From NCBI RefSeq assembly GCF_001636615.1, contig NZ_LGEK01000005.1, positions 41,958 to 105,957 of the forward strand: a stretch of DNA of 64,000 bases, read 5' to 3'. A program made the translations under genes and the position numbers. The DNA comes from Mucilaginibacter sp. L294 (GTDB lineage: Bacteria; Bacteroidota; Bacteroidia; Sphingobacteriales; Sphingobacteriaceae). Of the stretch, positions 56,473-64,000 are shown one piece after another (the first letter of the stretch is position 1; every line of letters begins with the position of its first letter). The notes below the pieces were generated by a model that saw only the letters and a list, made by a program, of their open reading frames with translations, was not told where the DNA came from and made no database searches.

Positions 56473-56474
56473 GC

Positions 56475-57260
56475 TTACTTTACTTTCACCAGGAATGAGC
56501 CGTTTAATAGTGATGGTTTATTATACATAAATGGTTCTCCTGTAGGGGTGGTCATAACAGCACCGGCGCCTTCAGCAATGGCCTGGCCGGCAGCTGTGTC
56601 CCATTCCATGGTTGGCCCATGGCGATAATAAAAATGCGCCTTACCTTCAGCTATTAAACAAAACTTAATAGAACTACCCACAGATACCGTTTCGCCTATA
56701 GGATATTGTTTAAGCACGGCTATTTCTTCCTCAGATGCATGCGACCGGCTACCAACGGCTGTCCAAACAACTGTTTGAGCATTCACTTTTAACCGGATAT
56801 TTGTACCGGCGGCATCCTCTTTAAAGCTGCCCATGCTGTTACCTCCATAATATAATTCGCCTGTTACCGGCAGGTAAATAACACCAAAGGCAGGTTTATT
56901 ATCCTTCATCAATGCAATATTCACCGTAAACTCGCCATTCCGTTTTATAAACTCTTTTGTGCCATCCAAAGGGTCTACACACCAATAATAGGTATAGTGC
57001 TTACGTGTTTCGAAAGGTATATCCCTTTCTTCTTCGGATATAACTGGCACCCGGGGCGTCAGCTTTTTTAACCCGGCAACAATTACGTCGTTTGAAGCCT
57101 GGTCGGCGAGCGTTAACGGCGACTGGTCATTTTTTAAGGTAACGGCTATTTCGCCGCCGTTGTATACCTCAAGTATTGCCTTTCCTGCTTGTTTGGCAAT
57201 TTCTAATAATTCATTCGCAGAAAACGCTTCCAACCCCGGAAATACTACTTTATTTAACAT
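56475..57260 (-). CDS. cysQ: 3'(2'),5'-bisphosphate nucleotidase CysQ
   Basis: A 261-residue member of the inositol-monophosphatase fold. Metal-binding motifs: the glutamate of VISEEERDIP, DPLDGTKEFIKRNGEF, and a C-terminal WDTAAGQAIAEGAGA. It removes the 3'-phosphate from PAP, the by-product of PAPS-dependent sulfation and sulfate reduction, preventing inhibition of sulfotransferases. It is convergent with cysC, ends nearly touching. Confidence 0.94.
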   Translation of the reverse strand: MLNKVVFPGLEAFSANELLEIAKQAGKAILEVYNGGEIAVTLKNDQSPLTLADQASNDVIVAGLKKLTPRVPVISEEERDIPFETRKHYTYYWCVDPLDGTKEFIKRNGEFTVNIALMKDNKPAFGVIYLPVTGELYYGGNSMGSFKEDAAGTNIRLKVNAQTVVWTAVGSRSHASEEEIAVLKQYPIGETVSVGSSIKFCLIAEGKAHFYYRHGPTMEWDTAAGQAIAEGAGAVMTTPTGEPFMYNKPSLLNGSFLVKVK

Positions 57261-57560
57261 CTTATGGATACTTAAGAAAATGAAGGTGCGAATATTTTTT
57301 ATTTTATTGGCTTTTGGGAATAAAAAACGAAGATCACCTATTTATTTAACTGTACCCGGGCTCCAGGAATGATCGCTACTGTTTTTTTTGACTACAGAGC
57401 TTGACCGCTGTTGCCAGATGAGATAACTGAAGCCCTTATTAAATCGGAAAATTAAAGGCGAGGTTATCATATTGTACAAACCGCACCAGAGGACGGCTCC
57501 CCATCTAACCTTGATCATGATACTGCGCAAAATAACCCAAACAGTATGTAGCCCAAAGCA
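57261..57560. other. Interval between cysQ and the tRNA terminator
   Basis: About 300 bases holding the cysQ promoter. A 62-codon minus-strand frame (57342-57530) has no recognisable motif or codon pattern and is not called. Nothing else is evident. Confidence 0.5.
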
Positions 57561-57561
57561 A

Positions 57562-57594
57562 TAAAAAAACGGTGGAGAAATTCTTCCCCACCGT
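57562..57594 (-). terminator. Terminator of the tRNA gene
   Basis: ACGGTGG (57569-57575) and CCACCGT (57588-57594) form the stem; the minus strand continues into seven Ts (57569-57563). It lies 31 bases after the tRNA 3' end. Confidence 0.85.
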
Positions 57595-57624
57595 TCCGGC
57601 TTTGCACTAAATGTGAAACCTCAG

Positions 57625-57698
57625 TGCGCCCACCTGGGCTCGAACCAGGGACCAAAAGATTATGAGTCTTCTACTCTAACCAACTGAGCTATAGGCGC
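57625..57698 (-). tRNA. tRNA-Met (CAU)
   Basis: On the minus strand a full cloverleaf can be drawn: acceptor GCGCCTA with TGGGCGC, D-arm AGCTCAGTTGGTTAGAGT, an anticodon stem around the loop CTCATAA (anticodon CAU), and the T-arm CCTGGTTCGAGCCCAGG. The discriminator is A and CCA is not encoded. CAU could mean elongator Met or lysidine-modified Ile; the 5' G-C acceptor start excludes a typical initiator. Elongator Met is the more likely reading. Confidence 0.9.
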
Positions 57699-57763
57699 AG
57701 AAAATATTTACTATTTTCGAGGCCGCAATATTACGTATTTGCACGCAATTACAAAAGCCAAAA

Positions 57764-58396
57764 ATGAAAAATATTAAAAATATCATATTCGATTACGGTA
57801 ACGTTATCTTCAGTATCGATTTCCGCAAAGCACAGCAGGCATTTAAGCAATTGGGTATCAGCAATCCCGATGAGTTTTTCGGCCACCGCCAGCAAGACCC
57901 CATCTTTGATAAATTTGATCGCGGCGAGGTTACTTCTGATGAATTCAGGGCCTATGTGAAACAAAAAATCAATAACCCTGCCGTTACCGACCAGCAAATT
58001 ACCGATGCATGGAACAGTCTTTTACTTGGTATTGCGCCGGGGAACCATCAGTTGCTGCTGAAGTTTAAAGAAAAATACCGTACCTTTTTACTCAGTAACA
58101 TCAACGATATCCATTACACCTATATCATGAACTATCTGAAAAACGATTTTGGTTTTGACGATAATGAGCACCTGTTCGAGAAAACCTATTACTCACATTT
58201 AGTAGGCAAGCGTAAACCGCAGATAGATTTTTTTGAGCAGGTGCTGGCCGAAAACAACTTGAAGCCGGAGGAAACACTGTTTATTGACGATAGCCCGCAA
58301 CATTTGGAAGCTGCTAAAACCCTGGGTATCCAAACTTTTTTAATGACCGCGCCCGATACCCTGGCCGCCTTTACCGAACGCGAACATTTGGTTTGA
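57764..58396 (+). CDS. HAD-family (subfamily IA) hydrolase
   Basis: A 210-residue HAD phosphatase. Motif I is IIFDYGNVIF with the nucleophile Asp10, motif II is FLLSNIND, motif III the lysine of VGKRKPQIDFF, and motif IV is FIDDSPQHLEAAKTLG. The DYGNV form of motif I and small helical cap resemble YihX-like sugar phosphatases. The substrate cannot be read. It lies 11 bases upstream of the DinB-family gene, probably one transcript. Confidence 0.92.
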   Translation: MKNIKNIIFDYGNVIFSIDFRKAQQAFKQLGISNPDEFFGHRQQDPIFDKFDRGEVTSDEFRAYVKQKINNPAVTDQQITDAWNSLLLGIAPGNHQLLLKFKEKYRTFLLSNINDIHYTYIMNYLKNDFGFDDNEHLFEKTYYSHLVGKRKPQIDFFEQVLAENNLKPEETLFIDDSPQHLEAAKTLGIQTFLMTAPDTLAAFTEREHLV

Positions 58397-58406
58397 TTAT
58401 TGAACA

Positions 58407-58892
58407 ATGAGTAATATGAATACAACGCTGCTGCATCAATACCAACTGGTTTTATCATCCCGTGGGGCATTGTTAGATTATTGTGAAACCATCAGTACAG
58501 AACATTTGGCCCGGCCTGTTCCCTCTTTTAACAATGATAGCATGGGTAGCCAGATGAGGCATGTGGCCAACACCTATTTAGGCTGGCTGCTTAATTTTTT
58601 ACAGCCGGAACAACGGCCCTACTTTAACCAAGGCAATCATAAGGACCTGCAGGCTATTCGCGCGATGTTTGAACAGGTAAACCTGGTGGTGAACGATTTT
58701 TTACAGCAACATAAAGATAATATTACCTCGCCACTCACCCTACCACGGGAAAGCGATACCCCGTTAACCCTAACGCCGCTGGAGTTATTTACCCATGTAA
58801 CCACGCACGAATTTCATCACAAAGGGCAAATTGTAAATATGAGCAGGCAGCTGGGTTATATTCCGGTGGATACCGATGTGATCAGAACTTAA
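58407..58892 (+). CDS. DinB-family four-helix protein
   Basis: A 161-residue DinB/YfiT-like four-helix-bundle protein. Metal-ligand histidines typical of the family are seen in SMGSQMRHVANTYLGWLLNF and HVTTHEFHHKGQIVNMSRQLG, ending with VDTDVIRT. Such proteins often act as thiol transferases or are stress-induced; the actual role here is unknown. It follows the HAD gene by 11 bases. Confidence 0.88.
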   Translation: MSNMNTTLLHQYQLVLSSRGALLDYCETISTEHLARPVPSFNNDSMGSQMRHVANTYLGWLLNFLQPEQRPYFNQGNHKDLQAIRAMFEQVNLVVNDFLQQHKDNITSPLTLPRESDTPLTLTPLELFTHVTTHEFHHKGQIVNMSRQLGYIPVDTDVIRT

Positions 58893-58923
58893 AGTTTTGG
58901 TTTGGGCGTTACCTGCTCCTACT

Positions 58924-59018
58924 TGTCATGCTGAATATCGTGAAGCATCTATTCGCCGCCATGCAATTTCGATATGCAAAGTTCGCGAATAGATCCTTCG
59001 CTGTCGCTCAGGATGACA
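58924..59018. repeat. Imperfect palindromic intergenic repeat
   Basis: TGTCATGCTGA...GAAGCATCTATTCGC (58924-58956) pairs with GCGAATAGATCCTTCG...TCAGGATGACA (58985-59018). The ends TGTCAT/ATGACA and inner ATCTATTCGC/GCGAATAGAT match well, with a diverged middle. Elements with TGTCATnCTGA ends and GAAG-ATC cores are widely dispersed in genomes of this phylum; this one lies between convergent genes. Confidence 0.8.
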
Positions 59019-59042
59019 AAGTGGAAAATGAGACTTTAAAAC

Positions 59043-60221
59043 TTAGCTATTCCTTCTCTTCTTTTCTTTAACAATTAAACTCAGCTCACGGCTCATTTGG
59101 CCGGCTATAGCGGTATTCTCCTGGGCGCGCCTAAACAGGTATGGCAGCACAGCTTTTATAGGGCCGTAAGGCACATATTTAGCTACATTATAATTAGCGT
59201 TAGCCAGGTTAAAGCTCAGGTTATCGCTCATGCCCAAAAGCTGCGAGAAATATACATGCGGGTTTTTATGGTCTATCTGTTTTTCGTTCAGCAGTTCAGC
59301 AAGCAGGCGGCAGCTTTCTTCGTTATGCGTACCGGCAACAATGGCTATGTTGCTGATGTTATCGGCGCAGTAAATAAGGGCGTCGTTATAGTCGCGGTCG
59401 GTCGATTCTTTATTGGGTTGTATGGGCGATGGGTAGCCCCTTTCTTCGGCACGCCTACGTTCTTTTTCCATGTATGCGCCACGTACTATTTTGGCGCCCA
59501 GTATAAAGGCTTCATCCTCGGCAACGGCGTGGTCTTGTATCAGTGATGCCAGTTTATCGTGGCGGTACAACTGGTAAGTGTTGTAAACAATGGCTTTTTC
59601 TTTATTAAAAAAGCGCATCATGTTTAGGGCAAGGTTATCTATCGTTTTTTGGATCCAGCTTTCCTCCGCATCTATCATCACCGGTACACCTTCAGAATGC
59701 GCCATCTCGCAAATAGCCAGCACCCTGTCTTGTACGGTTTGCCATTCTATCTGTTCATCAACGCTCAGTTTAACGCCTTCATCCAATCGCTCCAGCAGGC
59801 CAAAACGGCCAACACCGGTTACCTTAAACACGGTAAGCGGTATATTTTTACCTTTCGATGCCGTAAGTATCGTGCGGATGATCTCATCGCGGGTGTTGTC
59901 AAAAACTTTCTCGTCGTCTTCTCCCTCTATCGAGTAATCAAGAATGGTACCCACCTTGCCATCCGCAAGGTTTTTGATGGTTGTGGCGCACTCGGCAATA
60001 GTTTCGCCACCGCAAAAATGTTTAAATATGGTTGCTTTGATCAGCCCTTTTATGGGCAGGCCTATCTTAATTGCAAAGTTTGTTATTGGCGGGCCTATCC
60101 TTACCAGGAAGTTTACATTGATCACCTTAAACAGCCAGTAGGCACGGTTAAGGTCGGTATTGGTTGAATGGCGGAAAGCGATCTCGGTATTTTCGAAGGA
60201 TAATTTATCGTTTGGACTCAT
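59043..60221 (-). CDS. Proline dehydrogenase
   Basis: A 392-residue stand-alone FAD-dependent proline dehydrogenase, first step of proline to glutamate. The barrel motifs are visible: FCGGETIAECATTI, LDYSIEGEDD, FKVTGVGRFGLLERL, MIDAEESWIQ, YNTYQLYRHDKL, KIVRGAYMEKERR and the C-terminal VPYGPIKAVLPYLFRRAQEN. It is not fused to the P5C dehydrogenase as in PutA. Convergent to the DinB gene across the palindromic repeat. Confidence 0.96.
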   Translation of the reverse strand: MSPNDKLSFENTEIAFRHSTNTDLNRAYWLFKVINVNFLVRIGPPITNFAIKIGLPIKGLIKATIFKHFCGGETIAECATTIKNLADGKVGTILDYSIEGEDDEKVFDNTRDEIIRTILTASKGKNIPLTVFKVTGVGRFGLLERLDEGVKLSVDEQIEWQTVQDRVLAICEMAHSEGVPVMIDAEESWIQKTIDNLALNMMRFFNKEKAIVYNTYQLYRHDKLASLIQDHAVAEDEAFILGAKIVRGAYMEKERRRAEERGYPSPIQPNKESTDRDYNDALIYCADNISNIAIVAGTHNEESCRLLAELLNEKQIDHKNPHVYFSQLLGMSDNLSFNLANANYNVAKYVPYGPIKAVLPYLFRRAQENTAIAGQMSRELSLIVKEKKRRNS

Positions 60222-60242
60222 TTGTTTTTTAGTTCGTGGATC

Positions 60243-60285
60243 TTAGTTCATCGTAAATCCAGGTTTGCTATGAACCATGAACTAA
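60243..60285. promoter_or_regulatory. Inverted repeat upstream of proline dehydrogenase and the S4 gene
   Basis: TTAGTTCAT (60243-60251) and ATGAACTAA (60277-60285) are exact inverted copies with 25 bases between, in the 145-base divergent promoter region. It could be a regulator site or a decayed intergenic repeat. Confidence 0.3.
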
Positions 60286-60366
60286 TAACTATCAACCCCT
60301 TAAAGTATTGTGCAAAATTATAAAATGATAACTCATTATTGCACGAATAGTTTAATTTTGCCACCC

Positions 60367-60573
60367 ATGATAGAATTTAAGGTAACAGGCGATTATATCC
60401 CAATGATACAACTACTTAAAGCGGCTGGTTTGGTACCAACCGGTGGTGAAGCACAGATAGTGGTTGAACAGGGAGAAGTAACCTATAATGGCCAGGTTGA
60501 TTACCGCAAACGCCTTAAGGTAAAACCGGGCGATGTGGTTGAATTTAGGGGAAAGCAGATCAGGGCGATATAA
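60367..60573 (+). CDS. Small S4-domain RNA-binding protein (YbcJ/YaaA-like)
   Basis: A 68-residue protein consisting of one S4 domain (IQLLKAAGLVPTGGEAQIVVEQ, then VTYNGQVDYRKRLKVKPGD). ATG 60367 is used; the in-frame 60310 start adds 19 non-homologous residues. Such proteins bind structured RNA, often rRNA. Its stop overlaps the aroB start (TAATG), so both are translated together. Confidence 0.9.
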   Translation: MIEFKVTGDYIPMIQLLKAAGLVPTGGEAQIVVEQGEVTYNGQVDYRKRLKVKPGDVVEFRGKQIRAI

Positions 60574-61631
60574 TGAATAACATAAAAAGCGACAGCTACA
60601 CCGTATATTTTGAAGACAGCCTTACCGGGTTGGTAAATTTTGTTGAACAGGGCAACTATTCAAGGGTATTTATCCTTACAGATGAACACACCACCGAGTA
60701 TTGCCTGCCCATTGTAAAAGAACGATTAGAGCACCTGGATAACTACGACCTGATTGAGGTGAACGCTGGCGAAGAAAGCAAAACCATTGATTTTTGCATC
60801 GGCATCTGGAAAACACTGATTGATTTTGGTGCCGACCGCAAAGCCCTGATGATAAACCTGGGCGGCGGTGTTATTACCGATATGGGGGGCTTTGTTGCCT
60901 CCACCTATAAACGCGGGATAGATTTTGTACAGGTACCCACTACCCTGCTTTCGCAGGTTGATGCATCTGTTGGCGGTAAAACCGGTGTTGATGTGGATGG
61001 TATCAAAAACATTATAGGTACGTTTACACAGCCAAAAGCGGTGTTTATGCATGGTGGCTTCTTAAAAACCCTTCCGCCGCGCCAGATCCTTTCCGGCCTG
61101 GCCGAAATGCTGAAACACGGCCTTATTGTAGATGCCACTTATTGGGACCAGCTAAAAGTGAGCGACCTGAGTTTGCCTGCCGACGAGTTGGTACACCGCT
61201 CGGTTGCGATAAAGAATGAAGTGGTTATTGCCGACCCACACGAAAAAGGGATCCGCAAAGCGCTAAACTTTGGCCACACCGTTGGCCACGCGGTAGAAAC
61301 CTACTCGTTGATGAACGACGCCGACCCGCTTTCGCATGGCGAGGCCATTGCCATAGGCATGATCTGCGAGGCCTGGTTATCCAACAAAAAAATTGGTTTG
61401 CCCGATAGCCAACTGCTGGAAATTACCGAAGTACTTATTCACCTTTACCCGCGCTATAAAGTACAGGAAAGCATCTTTCCTACCCTTTTAGAACATATGC
61501 TGAAGGACAAGAAAAACCAAAACGGTAAAATAAATTGCACGCTGCTGAAACATATTGGTGAATACAGTATTGATAATATCTGCACAGAGAGCGAACTTTG
61601 TGACAGTTTAAAATATTACACCGCTCTGTAA
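60573..61631 (+). CDS. aroB: 3-dehydroquinate synthase
   Basis: A 352-residue enzyme, second step of the shikimate pathway. The NAD-binding and active-site block NLGGGVITDMGGFVASTYKR followed by VPTTLLSQVDASVGGKTGVD is diagnostic. Zinc ligands lie in the glutamate of GLAEMLKHG and the histidines of LNFGHTVGHAVE and SHGEAIAIGM. Coupled to the S4 gene upstream and two bases from the next gene, forming a three-gene unit. Confidence 0.97.
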   Translation: MNNIKSDSYTVYFEDSLTGLVNFVEQGNYSRVFILTDEHTTEYCLPIVKERLEHLDNYDLIEVNAGEESKTIDFCIGIWKTLIDFGADRKALMINLGGGVITDMGGFVASTYKRGIDFVQVPTTLLSQVDASVGGKTGVDVDGIKNIIGTFTQPKAVFMHGGFLKTLPPRQILSGLAEMLKHGLIVDATYWDQLKVSDLSLPADELVHRSVAIKNEVVIADPHEKGIRKALNFGHTVGHAVETYSLMNDADPLSHGEAIAIGMICEAWLSNKKIGLPDSQLLEITEVLIHLYPRYKVQESIFPTLLEHMLKDKKNQNGKINCTLLKHIGEYSIDNICTESELCDSLKYYTAL

Positions 61632-61632
61632 A

Positions 61633-62526
61633 ATGCCCCCTTTAGATACCCGTAAAGAAGCTGTTATAATACTGATAGGCCTGCTGGTGCTGCTTACCCT
61701 TGCCGAAATGTGGTTTAGCTACCGCGATAACCGGCATTATTATGAAAAGCGCGACACCCTTACCAATATTTATTTAACCGCACTTGCCTTTTTGCTTAAC
61801 CTGGCTGTAAACGGCAGCATGTTCTTTTTGCTGAGCTATGCCTACCAGTTTAGGCTGTTCCAAATAAATAACGCGGTGCTGTATTGGTTTGTGCTGGTAG
61901 TGGTGCAAGATTTTCTTTACTGGGTGCTGCACTATACCGGGCATTATTGCCGGCTGTTTTGGGCCATGCATGTTACCCATCACTCGTCAGAGCATTTTAA
62001 CTTTAGTACAGGGTTCCGGTCTACCGTGTTTGAGCCTTTGTACCGCACCTTTTTTTACCTGCCGCTGGCCTTTATGGGTTTTAACGCGGTAGATATTTTA
62101 TACGCCTACCTGGTAACCCAGCTTTACGGCAATTTAGTACACACGCAGTATAAAATACCCTTACCAAAATGGTACGGACTTATTTTTGTGACGCCTGCAC
62201 ACCACCGGGTGCATCATGCCTCAAACATCCCTTACCTTGATAAGAATATGGGGATGGTATTGATACTGTGGGACAGGCTGTTCGGCACCTTCCATGACGA
62301 GGACGCACATGAGCCCGTTAAATATGGCCTAACCCACCAGCCCGAAAATATGGGGCCGGTAAACGTGCTATTTCATGAATGGAAAGCCCTGCTGCACGAT
62401 GTTAAACATGCGCCCGGCATTGGTAATAAACTAAAATACCTGTTTAACCCACCCGGTTGGAGCCATGATGGCAGTACTCAAACGGCAAGGGCATTGCAAA
62501 GGGAGTATAAAAGGCCACTTAATTAA
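61633..62526 (+). CDS. Sterol desaturase / fatty acid hydroxylase superfamily membrane protein
   Basis: A 297-residue integral membrane di-iron oxygenase. The histidine motifs are in order: HYTGH (about 97), HVTHHSSEH (about 113) and HHRVHH (about 194) within four or five membrane segments, as in the superfamily. The ending LFNPPGWSHDGS is common in bacterial members. It would hydroxylate or desaturate a lipid. A 25-base piece of its 3' end is found again after the next gene. Confidence 0.93.
   Translation: MPPLDTRKEAVIILIGLLVLLTLAEMWFSYRDNRHYYEKRDTLTNIYLTALAFLLNLAVNGSMFFLLSYAYQFRLFQINNAVLYWFVLVVVQDFLYWVLHYTGHYCRLFWAMHVTHHSSEHFNFSTGFRSTVFEPLYRTFFYLPLAFMGFNAVDILYAYLVTQLYGNLVHTQYKIPLPKWYGLIFVTPAHHRVHHASNIPYLDKNMGMVLILWDRLFGTFHDEDAHEPVKYGLTHQPENMGPVNVLFHEWKALLHDVKHAPGIGNKLKYLFNPPGWSHDGSTQTARALQREYKRPLN
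62434..62458 (+). repeat. 25-bp direct repeat, copy 1 (inside the hydroxylase 3' end)
   Basis: AAATACCTGTTTAACCCACC plus CGGTT matches exactly at 63127-63151. This copy codes for the KYLFNPPG region of the hydroxylase. Confidence 0.85.
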
Positions 62527-62630
62527 CCTATATTTTATAAATAAACCCGCTATTATATATTGCATTTTTTGCCTTAAAACAAAAAGAATTTATATTTATT
62601 ATACCATATTTGTCTACATATAAATTACAC

Positions 62631-63125
62631 ATGAGAAAAACACACCTACTACTTGCTTTTGGTTTGGCAGTTATATTATCAGCAGGATGCCAATTTAGTG
62701 CCGGGACTAAAAAAGATCTTAAAACCGGCCTTTCAACATCTTACAATGGCTTTACCGTTCGGGATGTTTTCTTAGCAAATTTCATGGCCCAACATTTAAC
62801 TTCCAATAAAATACCACTTAATTCTACTTTTTTAATAATAGCCACCCGTGTAGAAAACTACACTTTAAAAGATGGCAGGGCTTACCCGGGGTGCGAGATC
62901 ACTATTAAAGATAAAACCGGCAAGGTTATGGGGCACATTGACGATGTTATGGCCGATGTTTCAAAAAATGGACTTATGCCTGAGAGTGCAACAACCTTAT
63001 CGGCCAGGGCTACACTACGCCCCCCATTTGTAAAGGGTGAAACGTATCACGTAGCTGTCCGTTTTTTTGATAAACAAAATGCAAAAAACACAATAAACGC
63101 CGATATCGATATTGTATTACAGTAA
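62631..63125 (+). CDS. Lipoprotein of unknown function
   Basis: A 164-residue lipoprotein. ATG 62631 gives MRKTHLLLAFGLAVILSAGC with Cys20 lipidated; the TTG at 62610 is rejected. The mature part is beta-rich (VFLANFMAQHLTSNKIPLNS, VENYTLKDGRAYPGCEITIKD, VAVRFFDKQNAKNTINADI), suggesting a single immunoglobulin-like domain. I do not recognise a family. It is 104 bases after the hydroxylase gene with an AT-rich, promoter-like gap. Confidence 0.8.
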   Translation: MRKTHLLLAFGLAVILSAGCQFSAGTKKDLKTGLSTSYNGFTVRDVFLANFMAQHLTSNKIPLNSTFLIIATRVENYTLKDGRAYPGCEITIKDKTGKVMGHIDDVMADVSKNGLMPESATTLSARATLRPPFVKGETYHVAVRFFDKQNAKNTINADIDIVLQ

Positions 63126-63126
63126 T

Positions 63127-63151
63127 AAATACCTGTTTAACCCACCCGGTT
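63127..63151 (+). repeat. 25-bp direct repeat, copy 2 (remnant of the hydroxylase 3' end)
   Basis: Identical to 62434-62458 and starting two bases after the lipoprotein stop. The following bases (AAGCCACG..., ...ACCGGCAATGCC) keep a weaker resemblance to the hydroxylase 3' end, suggesting a decayed partial duplication. Confidence 0.6.
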
Positions 63152-63219
63152 AAAGCCACGCCGATACCGGCAATGCCATCAATATTGCGGTTAAAGTCCG
63201 TTTTAATTTCCTCATTCGT

Positions 63220-63777
63220 TTAAAAAAGCCTGTAAATATAACTCAGCTCATAAACCAAAAACACAATTACCAGCGCGGCGTGAAATTTTTTATTGCTGGT
63301 GTTCATGGCAATAACACACAATACCAGGTGCGATAGGTTCCTTGCGGGATACTCCCACCCATAATGCGCCGAGTAATAAGCCTTGCCTTTGATGTAGGTA
63401 TCTATAAAATCGAGTATAAAGCTTAAGCCAAGCGTACCGAAGATCCATTTTTTGCGCGAGTAGAAGTAATTGTAATACCCTGTATAATCTTCCATATTTT
63501 CGGGGATGAGCAGCGAGCACAGGAAGTAATAGACCGAGATATAAATAAACAGGAAAAAATACTCGGTGAAAGTCCAGTGATCTATCAGCCGTAACTGCGA
63601 TTCCCACCACCAAAAGTGCATGATCAGCAACAGCACATATACACACCACGATAGGTGCAACCAATATGGTTTGGCAAGTTTAGGGTGCTGTACAAACTTA
63701 ATAATGCCCTTAATTAAATGGGCAATGCTTAAGCCTAAAATAATCCCCAGGATGGTTTTAATATGGTCAAAGGTCAT
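63220..63777 (-). CDS. Multi-pass membrane protein of unknown function
   Basis: A 185-residue protein with about five membrane segments (about 7-26, 42-60, 72-92, 112-128 and 148-183). It is rich in Tyr and Trp (MHFWWWESQLRLIDHW, YTGYYNYFYSRKKW). I do not recognise the family. It is monocistronic and convergent with the lipoprotein gene. Confidence 0.75.
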   Translation of the reverse strand: MTFDHIKTILGIILGLSIAHLIKGIIKFVQHPKLAKPYWLHLSWCVYVLLLIMHFWWWESQLRLIDHWTFTEYFFLFIYISVYYFLCSLLIPENMEDYTGYYNYFYSRKKWIFGTLGLSFILDFIDTYIKGKAYYSAHYGWEYPARNLSHLVLCVIAMNTSNKKFHAALVIVFLVYELSYIYRLF

Positions 63778-63953
63778 GCTGTGTTAGGTTTAGTAAGGTA
63801 CGTGATTATAAATTTAGTGTTTTTATCATATAATCTGCTGAACATTGTGCCTGAAAACAGCACGGCTCATTAACGCGCCAAGTAAGCGAATGGTCATTTT
63901 TACCCAATAAAATTCTGTTCGACCTAATTATTTTACAAAAAATAAAATTATCT

Positions 63954-63984
63954 ATTGACAAATTAATTTTTACTTGTACATTTA
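63954..63984 (+). promoter_or_regulatory. Bacteroidota-type promoter for a gene beyond the right edge
   Basis: ATTG (63954-63957) and TACATTTA (63977-63984) stand 19 bases apart, matching the TTTG-N19-TAnnTTTG layout of this phylum with one mismatch in each box. No gene follows within the window. Confidence 0.45.
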
Positions 63985-64000
63985 CGCCATAAAAAAAACA

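Noticed and set aside
57342..57530. 62-codon minus-strand frame between cysQ and tRNA
   Set aside because: Not overlapped by another gene, but it has no recognisable domain, clean signal peptide or conserved pattern; evidence too thin to call.
59649..60167. 172-codon plus-strand frame opposite proline dehydrogenase
   Set aside because: Antisense to a gene with clear catalytic motifs; composition reflects the complement of the real frame.
1..64000. CRISPR arrays, phage genes, toxin-antitoxin pairs, restriction systems
   Set aside because: Looked for regular spaced repeats and hallmark motifs on both strands; none seen.

Overview
The window is a chromosomal stretch of a Bacteroidota bacterium. 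The gene set (three SusC-type TonB receptors, two SusD lipoproteins, a hybrid two-component regulator, an ECF sigma/FecR pair, many secreted glycoside hydrolases) and the protein style point to the Sphingobacteriaceae, close to Mucilaginibacter or Pedobacter. That placement is inference from protein character, not from a search. No phage, transposase, CRISPR array or rRNA is visible.

Layout. (1) 1-4.6 kb: the first 620 codons of a SusC-like receptor running off the left edge, a TetR regulator with a palindromic operator candidate, a small membrane protein and a secreted alkaline-phosphatase-superfamily enzyme. (2) 4.6-28.2 kb: a rhamnoside locus. On the minus strand are a GH2 enzyme, a GH78 and a GH106 alpha-L-rhamnosidase. 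A GntR-type sugar sensor-regulator sits among them. On the plus strand is a tight operon: RhaT symporter, RhaEW aldolase/lactaldehyde dehydrogenase fusion, RhaI isomerase, rhamnulokinase, LutA-LutB-LutC, a second GH78 and an SGNH esterase. Together they can take rhamnosylated glycans to free rhamnose, then to DHAP plus L-lactaldehyde, L-lactate and pyruvate. An inverted repeat lies in the shared divergent promoter. (3) 28.8-40.3 kb, minus strand: an ECF sigma/FecR-controlled polysaccharide utilisation locus (PUL) with an STN-bearing SusC, SusD, a six-hairpin GH65-like enzyme and a GH31. (4) 40.7-57.3 kb: a second PUL with unusual content. GH16, SusC, SusD, a periplasmic arylsulfate sulfotransferase (ASST), a ChrA-family transporter, a PAPS-type sulfotransferase and a small unknown protein all run in one direction. 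A divergent hybrid two-component regulator, a second GH16, APS kinase (cysC) and PAP phosphatase (cysQ) flank it. The enzymes make, spend and clear the PAPS/PAP pair and move sulfate between acceptors, so this looks like a sulfation-linked PUL; it is the most interesting part of the window. (5) 57.6-64 kb: housekeeping genes: tRNA-Met(CAU), a HAD phosphatase, a DinB protein, proline dehydrogenase, an S4 RNA-binding protein, AroB, a fatty acid hydroxylase-type membrane protein, a lipoprotein and a membrane protein of unknown function.

Regulation visible in sequence: perfect inverted repeats upstream of the first SusC, tetR, the GntR gene and rhaT; stem-loops directly after both susD genes and after rhaEW, suggesting that expression is stepped down along these operons; and a double stem-loop between fecR and its susC. 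Two long imperfect palindromes (8.7 and 58.9 kb) look like dispersed intergenic repeats.
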